NCBI GenBank assembly: GCA_026120185.1
Contig: JANUWF010002297.1
Location: forward strand, 558,001-622,000
Reading direction: 5' to 3'
Origin: Voacanga thouarsii
Lineage: Eukaryota; Streptophyta; Magnoliopsida; Gentianales; Apocynaceae
DNA length: 64,000 nt
This document shows positions 12,490 to 24,800 of the stretch, piece after piece. The notes beneath the pieces are model-generated. The model ran no database searches. It was not told the DNA's origin and saw only the letters and a list, made by a program, of their open reading frames with translations. How positions within the stretch are numbered: the stretch's first letter is position 1; every line of letters begins with the position of its first letter. Both the position numbers and the translations under genes were made by a program.

Positions 12490-12553
12490 GTGGGATTTGA
12501 ACTCAAGTATCAAGACATAATTTCCAAGCCTTATCCAATATGCCACAAAAACT
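12490..12553 (-). ncRNA. tRNA-like segment with A and B boxes in the family A LTR
   Basis: On the minus strand, GTGGCATATTGGATAAGGC (A-box like) is followed about 25 bases later by GAGTTCAAATCCCAC (B-box like), which is tRNA spacing. The same position in both other complete family A LTRs has the same pair. The arms do not fold into a convincing tRNA by eye, so this is a tRNA-derived or SINE-derived patch rather than a tRNA gene. Confidence 0.5.
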
Positions 12554-12785
12554 CTTGTGCTATCTATTCCAACTCAATTACTCATATCTTCTAACTCCAA
12601 AATTTACCTAATTCCTTTCTCATGAATCTAAAATAAAAATACTCTCTATTTCTAACACACAATAAATGCATAAAAACAATTTTAAACTCCTTCAAATTTT
12701 CATCTAGAAAATATATGCACATTTAATATGCCATGAAATGCAACTCTTCCCTCTAACCTAGTGTACGCTTAGGTAGGGTTTTACA

Positions 12786-12822
12786 CATAAGTTACTTTGA
12801 AAAATTCCATTTCTCTTCCTAA

Positions 12823-12866
<44 letters not shown>
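12786..12866. other. Short spacer with (TA)n between families A and C
   Basis: About 80 bp that belongs to neither element. It ends in a (TA)n run (12829-12862). A second (AT)n run sits on the far side of element C (20106-20138), which suggests C landed in one AT microsatellite. Confidence 0.6.
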
Positions 12867-12867
<1 letters not shown>

Positions 12868-14299
12868 GCATGTTTTTTAGTGTAGAAAATATTACTAACA
12901 AATAACACAATTAATCAAGCTTTAATTAAAATGTTAACCACTAAAACCACACATACGGACAAGTATACCCATCGAATAGTATAGAGACTAGCAAGTATCA
13001 AATTCATGAGAACTTAGACTCCCATCTTACTTTACTCAAATCTTTATTATTTAGCTAATAAAATAAGAAGAGAATAAAAAAAATAAATAAAGATAAAAAT
13101 ATATATAACTCAAGAATGTAATTTCATGTAATTACACAATTATCTTGAAAACACTATATTGAATCACTTAGCATTCATCCTAATCAATTGTCATCTTGGT
13201 ATCATGAAGGAATATAAAGTAAAATTAAATAGTTTCCTAATTCATGAATTTACTTAGATAAATTCCACTTCGTTTGTTAATCTATAGAATCACTATATTT
13301 TGATTTATATTAACAGATTTGTCAATCAAGCTAACATAACCAAAACATGTATTAAGCTCAATTCCTTATAAGCATGAAATTAGCTAATAACCCTTTGTCA
13401 AGGTGAAATCAAGCTAATCTTTGATCACTTAGTCCTATAATCTTAAATTTGTCGTTCAAATCCATTATCAATTTAATGAAAGTCTTAACATCATTTTGTC
13501 GAGTTAATTAGAAGAACTCACATCAATAACCAATGATAAGAAGTAATCAAATACCAAAGATAACAATAGATTGATCAAAATTTTTAATTAACTTAAAACC
13601 ATAATCTCCAAAATAATATCTAATTACAATCAAAACATTAAATACATCATTGTTAAAGAAAAGTAAATCAAGGATAAAAGATAAAACTTATAGACAAGCT
13701 ATTTTTCTTTTCCTGAAAACCTCATTTGAACAATGCTCTTTTGAGTAGTGATTGAGTAGCTAGCTTGGATCCTTCAAATCACACATTTTTCTTGTATTTA
13801 TAAGTTTCTTTAATGTTAAATTCGTTGCTTGAGGAATCTAATCCGAGTAGAATTCAGAAAATACCAAAATTCTTTAGAAAATACCAAATTCGTGCACAGG
13901 ATTTTCACCTTCCAAAGTAGGCCTGGCTCCAGGTACAATCTGTTCTTCCTCTGGATTTTTGCTCTGTTTTCACTGGCCAGACAGAATGGACATGGCGTCT
14001 GGTCCACTTACCAGACCTGGCGCCAAGTCTATTCTGTTTTCTTCCTGAACGTTTCTTGATTTCCTCTGCTCCACTAGACTGGATCGCGCGCCTGGTCCCT
14101 TGACTGGGCTTGGCGCTAAGTGCATTTTGGAAGTTTTCACTTTTTGCTCGAATTTAACTCAAGTCTACATAAATTTTCCAAAAACACTTTTTACGGGCAA
14201 AATGTCAAATAGGAAGGAATATGCCTAGTTATTAAAACAAATGTATCACAAAATAACCTCAAATAACTAGGAAAATAGTGGTAATTTAAACCCCTATCA
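12867..14299 (-). repeat. Family C 3' LTR
   Basis: It starts TGCATGTTTTTTAG and ends CCCCTATCA, and is repeated at 18637-20105. It has a GC-rich patch at 13918-14125 with repeated 'cctggcgccaag'-like words. Confidence 0.9.
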
Positions 14300-14315
14300 C
14301 ATACCCCCACACTTG
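14300..14315 (-). other. Polypurine tract of family C
   Basis: On the minus strand, 'aagtgtgggggtatg' directly precedes the 3' LTR, as expected for plus-strand priming. Confidence 0.75.
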
Positions 14316-15434
14316 AACTTTTGCTTGTCCTCAAGCAAACAAAAAGTAGATGCTAAGCATTTAGAACAAAACAAAATAAATTAGCCAATTTTCCCTTAAA
14401 AACTTCATCCATAATGAAGACATAACATTCTTCCAACCTTAAATATAAACTTGTCATTCACTTAACCCTCTTGTATTAAATCAAACAATCCCAAGGCCAT
14501 CAAAGTTAAGTTAAACAAGCTTGTATCTAGTACAAGAAAATCATCATACTCCTTAAGCAAAAACATACATAACATAAACCAGACAAGTCATGTCATTTAA
14601 CTAATTAAAGCATTATAAACTCAAATATACACAACTCAAGTTAGTGAAACAAGGAAAACACTTCATTCTTCATTCTTTTTTTTTTTTTCTCTCAAAATTT
14701 TTTCAATGACTTAGGGAATTGATAGCCTCAAGAGATTGGATTTCTTTTCACGCACTGTATTGGCCCTCTTATAGTCATCATTTATCATTTTTTCAGCAAT
14801 TTTCTTTTTATTTCTTCTTTCTTTCCTTACCTTCATGCCTTCGGGATAGCCTCAAGAGAGTGTGATGCTTCTTTGTTTCTTTTCTTCCGCTCACCGTATT
14901 GGCCCCTTTTTTAGCAAAAGATCTCTCTCTTTTGTTTTTCTCATCAGATGAAAGCCATTTTTTTTTTTTTTAACTCACATTCTTTCCTTTTCTCTCAAAT
15001 TTTTTCCCTCGCATTCCTTTATTCACAACTCAAAGTCAAGCAAATTTTAAATCCATAATACACGAATTAATCAATAATTTTTCCTATATTTCATCATATC
15101 ATCCACATTCAAACTCAAAGTATAAAACAAAACTTAAATACCAAATATAACCAAGATTAACTTAAATTTTCAAGACTTAGCAAAAATCTAACTTAATACA
15201 TAAGTTTACTTTTTAATAAAAATCAAACCATAATGAATGACAAATCCATATCCAAAGTTATAAAGAAAATCACAACTCCATTATAGACAAATAAGCTTAA
15301 TTTAGCTCCAAAATCTCAAATTTTTAAATTTTTCAATTTTTCAACAAAATTGTTTGATACTAAGAAAACATCAAGATCATACCAAGATCATTGATAAAAA
15401 CATGGACAAAGAATATTACTAAACCACTCATGTA
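14316..15434 (-). other. Family C internal region, left part, no gene seen
   Basis: There is no credible open frame. Pyrimidine-rich DNA at 14650-15010 includes two related copies of a segment starting 'gatagcctcaagaga' and ending 'gtattggcccc' (about 14721-14768 and 14845-14908). Confidence 0.6.
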
Positions 15435-15439
15435 CACTT

Positions 15440-17132
15440 TGTAGGATTTCTAAATTAATTAAACAGATTAAACGCAGCGAAAAATAGCAAGAAATCCAAG
15501 CCATGGATCACGGGTTTGCAGTAGAAATGGGAAAAAGAGAAGATCACGCTTATTACCTCTTGAAGCCGGAATTTAAATTTTCTTGTTCCAAGAACGCAGG
15601 CGCGATCCAGATCACAAAATTGGTTCACAGCAGCTCAACTAAAGTCCAAGAAAGAACTCCCTCTAATGATAATCCACACAAGGTCGAACGCTCACAATCT
15701 CACAATTCTATGCTAGTAGAATTTAGGAGGCTAGGGTTTGATTAATAAGAGAAAGACAGCTAGGGTTTGATCAAGAGAGAGGCAGAGAAACGGTTTCTCT
15801 ATTATTGCGTGAATAGTCTATGTCTCTTACCCTAAGGAAACCGTTTCCTTATATTTATAGATTTATAAATACCGTAAATTGCAACTTAGTCCTTTAATGT
15901 CCAATTGTCAACAAATTGGTTCTTGAAGTTTACTTAATTACAATTAGGTCCCATGAATTATAACAAACTTATAATTCACCTATAAATATATTCCCTTCTC
16001 TTAATTAACCCCACAATATTATCTAATAATATATTTGAGCATTCAAACCTTTATTGTGTGTGACCATTAGGTTTCCTGGTCTTATTAGTAGCATAATATG
16101 AATTAATTCTAACAATATTAGAATTAATAATCCTTAATAAAATAAAGGATTAAATTTATTAATTCTCTAATTAATAAATCCATATTTAGCATAACAAGAG
16201 CGGCATCTAGCAATGACTCTTGATCACCCAAAAGTCCAGAAAGTCAAGTGGTTTGACATGAACCTTTCAATAGCAAATTATCAGCTGCAATAAACTCCTT
16301 TCACCATACAATATCTCATTCGGTCTAGAGTATGGAATTAGTGCCAACTCCCTCCCGAATATTATTAATTCTGGCCCGAATATTTTAGTACTTGTTCAAA
16401 AAATCCATTACTCAATATGTGTATCAATTGGAACCATTTCCATCACATAGTCGCCTTGGCCAAGGACTTCATGAGTAATGATTTCTACAAGTGGCCTTGA
16501 GATATACTCTCCTACTATTAGGAGTGGTGAATCCTTTATTGACTTTCTCAACTACTTTCGTTTACTTTACGTTGTACCCAATATCCATCCCATAGGTAGT
16601 CCTAGATAAGACTCCAAAGATTAGAATCAAAGTACAACGCTCGTTAAACAAAGTACCTTGGAGATCTCAAGTCTAAGGATACTTGCACACTTGCTATAAT
16701 GAGATTCTATCACTGGCACTAAATAGTTATCCAAGTGATTATCTCGTAGCTAGGTCATCCAATGAACTTGTTCCAAAACAAGCATCCACACGTTAATCCT
16801 GAGTATCCCAATACTCACGGATATGAGAACCACCGCTTGATCTAATCAAGAGATATAACATGTGCCAGTCTTGGCATATTAATAATGTCCCATCTTATTA
16901 ATACTATGACTGGGGATTATTTAAGTACAAATACTGCATAGTGTAGTAGAAATCTCACATCATGATCTCTATCATGATTTCCTTAACACTGTGTTGTACT
17001 AGGGACTTTATCTAACGGTTTGTATAAATATTTAGATATAACAATCAAACTGAAAGATAAAGAATGCCTCTTATTAATTTAATATGCAATATACATGGTA
17101 CATGTGATTGCCTCTAGAGCACCACACTAACA
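15440..17132 (-). mobile_element. Solo LTR of family E, nested in element C
   Basis: This 1693-bp unit starts TGTAGGATTT and ends CACTAACA (minus strand TGTTAGTGTGG...), with a perfect duplication CACTT at 15435-15439 and 17133-17137. There is no internal region, so it is a solo LTR left by LTR-LTR recombination. Related fragments occur at 41005-42020 and 60472-60640. The superfamily is not determinable. A short ORF at 15503-15745 is not conserved evidence of a gene. Confidence 0.9.
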
Positions 17133-17705
17133 CACTTAAACTAGACAATGTCCGCATTGGCAAAAAATTAATACAATAAAGCATCTTCAAAGAGACTAAA
17201 AATAATAAAAGAGGTAGAAAGTTAAGTAATACTCCCCAAGTGCAATAATGCTCTAATAAATATTAAAATTTGGAGTAGAGAGAAGAGCTTATCCAAGAGA
17301 ACTTTATTTTGACCTACAAAAAGAAAACATAAATACAAGCATAAAGAAAATTATAACAAAATAAAGCCACACTTAAAAAAAAGAAAATAAACTAAAAATT
17401 CTATGAAAGAAAATAAAGACACGACTCACTCCCCCATACTTAAACTGAAAAATATTTTTCTTATTTGGGAGAGAAAAAACAAAACACTTAACCGGCTAAA
17501 GAAAATTAAATCCAAGACAAAAAGACAAACTATTTCCACTAATCATGCTTTCTTATCATCCTTTTGTAAAAGACATTAACGCTTATTGAAAAAAAATAAG
17601 GATGATGAAAGTAGAAATAAGAGAGGTTTTTGAAAAATAGATGGTTCATGAAAACAATTTTCCTCAATAAAGCAAAACACATAAACCTTATTCTATATCG
17701 TTTCT
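17133..17705 (-). other. Family C internal region between solo LTR and ORF
   Basis: A-rich DNA downstream of the ORF on the minus strand. No gene or structured repeat is seen. Confidence 0.5.
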
Positions 17706-18407
17706 TTAGACACAAAAATATTTTTTGTCAACATATAAGTACATATGGTCTCTAAAGAATGTATCAAACTCGAAATCACCTATTTTCCCTTCAAAAGATT
17801 TGTCACAATGAAAGTTTCCCTTAAAATTTAGCAATTGAGTTCTTAAAGATGGGATCAAGAAATCAATACTTTTTGACACATCTACAAAAACTAAGTTACC
17901 TCCTTTTAAATGGGGTGAAGGGTAGAAATTACCACCATTCTCCAAGGACTTCTTACGATGTAGTGTCAAAAGATCCAACTCCTTGAGGTATGATAAATTC
18001 AACACATCATCATTTGGACCCTTATTCTCTAAGAATTGAGAGGAACCTAAAAAGTCATGTGAGAAAGAGATATTAGAATTATTAGTACATAGAGGACAAT
18101 TAAATACATCACTTTTCACATTGGATAATTGTTCCACATATCTTCTCTCTTTTCTTTGGGGATTCTCTTGTTCAAGCGTATGAGCCTTTATGGCATCCTC
18201 AACCAACTTGGCTAGTTGTATTCTTTGATGACTCATACATTAGGATTCTTCTTCATGCCACCTAGTAGACGTGTTTGTGTTGGCAACAAAGGATTTGATT
18301 GAAGCTTCAAGTGACGTCTCACTAAAAGCATTAATCCGAGCTTGCAACCTTGCCAACATATCATCATTATAGCTTCTTTGACATTGTACCCAAGAATAAT
18401 TGTCCAT
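17706..18407 (-). pseudogene. Family C ORF of unknown function, one internal stop
   Basis: The minus-strand frame runs from the ATG at 18405-18407 (MDNYSWVQCQRSYNDDMLAR) to the stop just before 17706, about 233 codons. It is broken only by a TAA at 18240-18242 (codon 56). The first third is rich in Gln/Ser and helix-prone (RLQARINAFSETSLEASIK); the rest includes AKLVEDAIKAHTLEQENPQ, a CPLC pair and an aromatic, charged C-terminus. It lies about 200 bp after the tRNA-Asp primer site, where gag normally starts, so a diverged gag is the simplest guess. No gag motif or zinc knuckle is visible. The nearly open frame implies selection until shortly before decay. Confidence 0.6.
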
Positions 18408-18607
18408 GATGATGTTAATCTCACACTTAAAGAAAACTAAAGATCAAATAGAAAATAAAAATAAAAATAAACAAAAATAATTAAAAAATAAAGAAAAAAT
18501 ACACAAATTAGAAATATTCACAAACTACCTAAACACAAAAGTTAGTGATATATATACAAATACAAGAAAGGCTAAATCAATAAGAATCAAGTGTTTCCGA
18601 TAGTTCC

Positions 18608-18627
18608 CATCCTCGACAACGGCGCTA
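18608..18627 (-). other. Primer binding site of family C, tRNA-Asp type
   Basis: On the minus strand, TAGCGCCGTTGTCGAGGATGG lies nine bases after the 5' LTR. Plant tRNA-Asp ends CCCCGGCAACGGCGCCA, so the site is the expected complement with a few changes. This primer choice is characteristic of Athila/Tat-group elements. Confidence 0.8.
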
Positions 18628-18636
18628 AAAGCTTGA

Positions 18637-20101
18637 TGCGTGTTTTTTAGTGTAGAAAATATTACCAACAAATAATACAATTAATCAAGCTTTAATAAAA
18701 ATGTCAACCACTAAAACCACACATAAGGGAAAGTATACCCATCGTATAATATAGGGACTAGCAAGTATCAAATCCACGAGAATTTAGGCTCCCACCTTAC
18801 TTTATCTAAATCTTTATTGTTTAGCAAATAAAATAAAAAAAGAATCAAAATATATATAACTCAATGATTCAATTTCATGTAACTAGATAATTATCTTAAA
18901 AACACTATATTGAATCACTTAGCATTCATCCCAATCAACTGTCATCTTGGCATCATGAAGGAATATAAAGTAAAATTCAATCATTTCCCAAGTTATGAAT
19001 TTACTTAGATAAATTCCACTTCGTTTGTCAATCTATGGAATCACTATATTTTGATTCATATTAACAGATTTGTTAATCAAGCTAACATAATCAAAACATG
19101 CATTAAGCTCAATTTCGTATAAATAGGAAATTAGCTAATAACCATTTGTCGAGGCGAAATAAACTTACTCTTTGATCACTTAGTCCTATAATCTTAACTT
19201 CGTCATTCAAATCCATTAAGATTAGACAATTACGAAGTCAATGCAATTAAAGTCCTAACATCATTTTGTCGAGTCAATTCGAAGAACTCTCATCAATAAC
19301 CAATTATAACAAGTAATCAAATATCAAATATAACAATAGATTGATCAAAAACTCCAATTCACTCAAAATCATAATCTCCAAAATAATATTCAATTACAAT
19401 CAAAACATTAAGCACATCATTGTTAAAGAAAAGTAAGCAAAGGATAAAAGATAAAATTCATAGACAAGCCCTTCTTATTCTCTTGAAAACTTCCTTTGAA
19501 CAATGCTCCTTTTAGTAGTGATTGAGTAGCTAGTTTGGATCCTTCAAAACACACCTTTCTCTTGTGTTTTTCTTATATTTATAAGTCTTTTTTATGCTAA
19601 ATTCGTTGCTTGAGGAATCTAGTCTGAGTAGAATTTAGAAAATACCAAAATCCTTTGAAAAATACTAAATTGGTGCACAAGATTTTTGCCTTCCAGAGTG
19701 GGCCTGGTGCCGGGTACCTTCGACCCACCTAGTGCCAGGTACAGTCTATTCTTCCTCTGGATTTTTGCTCTATTTTCACTGGCTGGACAGAATGGACCCG
19801 ACACCTGGTCCACTTGCCAGACCTGGCACCAGGTCTATTCTGTTTTCTTCCTAAATGTTGCTCAGTTTCCTTAGCTCCACCAGAATGAACCAGGCGGCTG
19901 GTCCCTTAGATGGGCCTTACGCCAGGTGTATTATGGAATTGTTCATTTTTTGCTTGAATTTAACTCAAATTTGCACAAATTTGTCAAAAACACTTTTTAC
20001 AAGCAAAATGTCAAATAGAAAGGAATATGCCTAATTATTATAATAAATGTGTCACAAAACAACCTCAAATAACTAGGAAAATAATGGCGATTTCAACCCC
20101 T

Positions 20102-20105
<4 letters not shown>
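18637..20105 (-). repeat. Family C 5' LTR
   Basis: This is the direct repeat of 12867-14299, starting TGCGTGTTTTTTAG and ending CCCCTATCA. The GC-rich patch is at 19693-19925, including 'cctggcaccagg'. Confidence 0.9.
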
Positions 20106-20143
<38 letters not shown>

Positions 20144-20403
20144 CATACATACATATATACACACATACATATATATGTATTTATTATATATTTTCCTTTT
20201 ATCATATATTTTCCTTTATAATGAACTCATGTATTAACTAACTTCTACATTAAATAATCATGATTAATAGAAGGATATAAATATGTTTCATGCTTCAATC
20301 AAGACAGATATTCATCAAATATAATTTAAACGAATAAATATACTTAGCAGAAAATATATAAGGGAATGCATATGAGTAAAATAAAAAAATAGGAAGAACA
20401 TTA
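20106..20403. other. AT-rich spacer between families C and B
   Basis: It begins with (AT)n to 20138 and (CATA)-like repeats, then unique AT-rich DNA up to the CATTA duplication of element B (20399-20403). No gene is seen. Confidence 0.6.
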
Positions 20404-21020
20404 TGTAGCACCCCATATTTTCATAACGTAGTGGGCTATAATTTTATGGGATGTCACCCCATTTGATTTCTCAGACAAGAGGTCTTTATAAAAAACTTTA
20501 CTCAAAAAATTGCAAAAAGTTTTTTTTCCAACATAGAAAAGTACAAGAATTTGACTTCGATACATACACTCACGGGTATAACAAGTCCAAGATGTAGAAA
20601 GAGACTTTGGGAGTTCACCGTGCTTTTGCTGCGCCTTTGATCCTAAATTTTTCAAAAGAGATAACATACGTATGAGCGTAATACTCAATGAGTCCCATGT
20701 GTGCTAGTGTTTTATGAAAGAATTAAGACACATAAAACCTTTGTGGAAAAGTATATCATTTTCCTACTAAAAGTAATTCTTAAACTCTCTAAAGAAGAGT
20801 TTATTCAGAACTCAATCATTTTTTGAAAACTATATTTCAAATTCAAATAATGCCCCAATTTCTAAATCACAGGCATTTTTTCAACAGAAGGTTGGCCTGT
20901 ATGCAAAGCTCACAATGCTTCTCCTTCGGTGCCACGTATTATTATACTTAGACTGCAACATACAATACTCAACCGTGCGTCACCGAAAGGGTAAGTACAC
21001 CACAACGTACAACCAAGAAT

Positions 21021-21231
21021 CAAGTTAGCGCTTATGCAAAGTATTCAGGTTAGTGCATACGCCAAGTATTCATGTTAGTGCATACGCCAAATATTCAAGT
21101 TAGTGCATACGCCAAGTATTCAAGTTAGTGCTTACACAAAGTATATTCAAGTTAGTGCTTACGCCAAGTATTTAAGTTAGTGCATACGCTAAGTATTCAA
21201 GTTAGTGCATGCGTCAAGTATTCAAGTTAGT
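21021..21231 (+). repeat. 25-bp minisatellite in the family B LTR
   Basis: About eight tandem copies of CAAGTTAGTGCATACGCCAAGTATT, with small variants. The array is also present in the other LTR (37856-38090). Confidence 0.95.
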
Positions 21232-24200
21232 CATGAATTAGATTCAAGGATTGACAAGTTCAAGAAGTCAAGAATTTAGGATTTATATTGTTCATTGTGT
21301 TTCCAAATCCATATAGAAGGCTCGCACTTCAGCACATCAGAAAACCGTTTTCCATATTAGGAAAAACACTTTGCCAATACCGGGATTTGGAAATTGAAAA
21401 GATCACACAAGATATTTCATATTCAAGATGTTCAAGAAATCAAGTGCTTGGTAATGCTTTCAAACTCAAGTGTAATGTTTATCTCAAAATATATTAGGAA
21501 AGCATTTCAGAAAAGTATATGATCATTTTAGTACTAGATCACAAAAGTTAGTTCCAAGGGTATTCGAGTCATTTTACCCATACCTGATTCTAAAAGACTT
21601 TCCGAGGGCATTTAGGTCATTTTATCCTTACTCGATTTGAAAAATGTTCATAAAAGTTTCCAACAAGGATATTTTGGTTATTTACCGAATACCCGATTCC
21701 AAAGGTTTTTAGAAAATATTCTAATAAGGATATTTAGATCATTCTCCAAATACTCGATTCCAAAAGGAACTTTTTTCAAGAATCCAGAATTCTAATCCTG
21801 GAAGAGGATTCAATTCAAAGTTCCCAAACATATTTCCATAAAAAGTTCCAATAAGGGCATTCTAGTCAATTTGTGAATACTCGATTCCAAAAATAACTAT
21901 TTTCTAAAAACCACAAGTGTTTAATCCAAAAAGGACCCAATTCACAAAATTCATGCTTTAATCATTTGTTAACGTTTCCAAGCTATATATGAAGTTCATT
22001 CGAGCGCAAAGTGGCAGAAGAATAAATCTTACTCAGATAACCTTAAATATATTCAAGGATTTCTAAAATGGTATAAAACATATCATTTCATGGAAAAATA
22101 AAACACACTAGCTTCCATAAGGTTTTAAAAATCAAGGGGACTCACCTCGCGTCCTAATTGACTTTTCCCGTTCATGGCTGTTCAACCACCATTTTCAACA
22201 TACCGTTGGCCATTTACCAATAAACTTACACCAAACATCATTTTTAGGTTAAATCATATTTGGTCAAAAAGTAGCCGACGTCTAACCGACGTGCCCGACG
22301 TTTAACCCCGTTTTTATCCCAATTCTACCACCTTTCTTCGCAAACATGAACAACCCTTTAAATCACCATTCAAATACCCTTATTTACCATAAAAAATATA
22401 GCTTATAGATCCTCTATCCAACCGGTACACATACTTGCGCACACAAAGTCTCACATAGTACACAATAATCACTTTGATCATCACAATTCTCATGTTTTCT
22501 TGTCCTAATTCATATCAAAACTGTAACACCCCACTACCTAGGCCCAACAGGGCCGGGGATATCGCCCTGTCCAAAGGACAAGGGGTCTTTATAACTAGGT
22601 TATATGAAAATAAAATAAAATAAAAGACTTTAAAATTAAATTTATTACAACCCAAAGGATAAATACTGGCACAAATCCAAAATAAATTGTTTGCGACAAT
22701 CTCTCAAACAACACTTAAAGTAAAATAGCATAAGTCTTGAAGCACAAGCAACATTCTAGCTAATGATCTCCACAGTAGGATCTTCCTGAAAATATGGCAT
22801 AAAAGGTGGTGAGATAAAAATCTCAGTAAGCCCGTGTGTGTTTTGAGTGTTTCAGGTAAAATAATTCATGTATGCAAGTTGTAAAAGTTTCATAAGGAAA
22901 ATGTGCTGGCAAGCAATAAATAAATGCTGAAAATAAAGAGTGGTGTTTCGCTTTTCAAACCATACATGTACATAATAAATACAACTACTCAAATGGGTAG
23001 CCATGGGTTACCACACGTTGGGCCCCAAGACTAAATAACAGTCAGAATGCCACACTTTGTGCAAGCTGACAAAAGGTAGTTGTATAGCTTACCAGGTGAG
23101 ATACTCCTCCATCTCTACACCCAAACTTACCGGTTGTCCACTCCGGAACACACAGTCCACATGACTGAAACTTGCTAGCTCGGACCGGTATGACCTACCG
23201 GACTGGCATCCTATCCAGGAAGGACTCACCCTTCAGAGGTGGCCACCTACTGAGAGACTTACCCTAACCCTTCAAAGACTAGTCCTAGTGGTCTACCCTT
23301 ATTGAGTACTCAACGTTATTGTTCTCCTTGGGAGAAAATTGATCAAACTTTGCTTTATTTGGAAATAGCAATTAAGGGTTTCCAAAAGTCTAGTCAAGTT
23401 GGGTTTTAGAAAAAGTTTAGATTTGTGTAAAACTGCTTGTTCAATTTTCAAATGATTTGCTTGACTGAAATAAAAAGAAAAAACAGTCCTTAATTGCCTT
23501 TACAAATAAATGTCCATATACATTGCATTTGCTTGCCACAATAACTTTTGGTCTTCACAAAACTCCATGCTGGAGCTTACCTGCTTCTTTGCTTGCTCAA
23601 ACTCAAAAGTCTTCCAAGGCTGGCCTAACCCCGCCTGGGGTAAACACAAAACATAAGGTTACATTCGAGCTATACCTGCCTTACATAAATAATTTCTTAG
23701 CTCAGCTAGTTACAACCATGACTAACCATGACCTTAATGTCCTAAGCTTTACGGCTAGATGCTAAAGAATTTTATAAAATAGGGCTTCTTTGATAAGTTA
23801 AAATAACTAGGGGTTCCAACATAATTGCTAATAAATTATAGACTCAAATAATAATTCTTGAGTGATATTAATAACAAATAAACTAAGGTTTGAATTTTAA
23901 ATAATATTAAGTTCTAAATAATTTTAATAAATGTTAATTTTAAAATAGCTTTATTATAATTAATTTTTTAAATAATTAATTTTTTAATAGATAATAATTA
24001 ATTAGTAATAAATAAAATTAAGAATAAATGAATTTTATTAAATTTTTGTTTAATAAAAATATTAATAGTCTAATTAAATATTCCAATCCAAATCCCCTAG
24101 TGTTTCGAATTTTGAAGGAAAATATAGTAGTAATTCTAATTTTTTTGTAATAAATTTTGTTAATGAATATAACCTAGAATTAATAAGAAAATAATCTCTT

Positions 24201-24732
24201 ATCATGATTTTCCTAGTGCTAGAAAAAGATTCATGATCACATTCTCCATCATCAAACAATAAACCATTCCATTCATGAACATACACTTGAACTATCGCAT
24301 ACTATCACATGGCCAAAATCCTACTAAGCATAATCATCAATCATGGTTTCCATGGAAAAATAAGAACATAAAAGCCTAATCACCTTTGGTGTCATAATAT
24401 CTAATCATGCTTCAAACATCCATAAAATTCATTAAGCATGAAGAACATACATTGATTCGAAAGGAAAATACATATATCCTAGTCATATACAACAATCATC
24501 ATGTCCTAACCCCAATCCCTTTATGCATATACTCAATCTCCCAATCATAATCCATCTCCCTATCAACACCTAAGAGACATGATTTCAGAATTTAATAAGA
24601 GAGATTTAAGAATGAATACTTGATTGTCGAGTGCTTTGAAGAAGACAAAAGAAGGTCCATGCGCGATGGAGTGTCTTGAATGGTCCAACGAAACAAACGA
24701 TCATGGTTGATGATTGACCAACTATTTTGGTT

Positions 24733-24735
<3 letters not shown>

Positions 24736-24798
<63 letters not shown>
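24736..24798. repeat. (GA)n microsatellite
   Basis: About 31 copies of GA in the family A solo LTR. The copy at 48937-53323 has a shorter run at the equivalent place (51345-51380). Confidence 0.95.

Positions 24799-24800
<2 letters not shown>

Larger units (their letters stand above)
651..12785 (-). repeat. Family A 5' LTR, split by a Ty3/gypsy insertion
   Basis: The LTR begins TGTAATAGCCC at 651 and ends near 'agggttttaca' at 12785 (possibly 12787). Without the nested element (928-8227) and one duplicated copy of TAAGT it is about 4.8 kb, against 4.06 kb and 4.39 kb for the two solo copies. Landmarks shared with those copies include the block near 8511-8760 ('gagatactcctcc', 'attgagtactcaacgtta') and the tRNA-like patch at 12490-12553. 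It also contains a trinucleotide and an AT microsatellite. No gene is seen in 8233-12785; open frames there follow low-complexity sequence. Confidence 0.8.
12867..20105 (-). mobile_element. Non-autonomous LTR element, family C
   Basis: Two direct LTRs (12867-14299 and 18637-20105) bound 4.3 kb of internal DNA, of which 1.7 kb is a nested solo LTR. On the minus strand the primer site (18608-18627) matches the tRNA-Asp type used by Tat/Athila-group Ty3 elements, and the purine tract abuts 14299. No polymerase domain is present; the only ORF is of unknown function. No clean 5-bp duplication is visible because both flanks are AT repeats. Confidence 0.85.

Noticed and set aside
13816..14059. Overlapping ORFs in the family C LTRs, also near 19619-19874
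   Set aside because: They lie over the GC-rich repeated words; the two LTRs and two strands give unrelated frames.
21021..21231. Regular short repeats resembling a CRISPR array
   Set aside because: The 25-bp units abut with no spacers, occur in both LTRs of a plant retroelement, and the genome is eukaryotic. This is a minisatellite.
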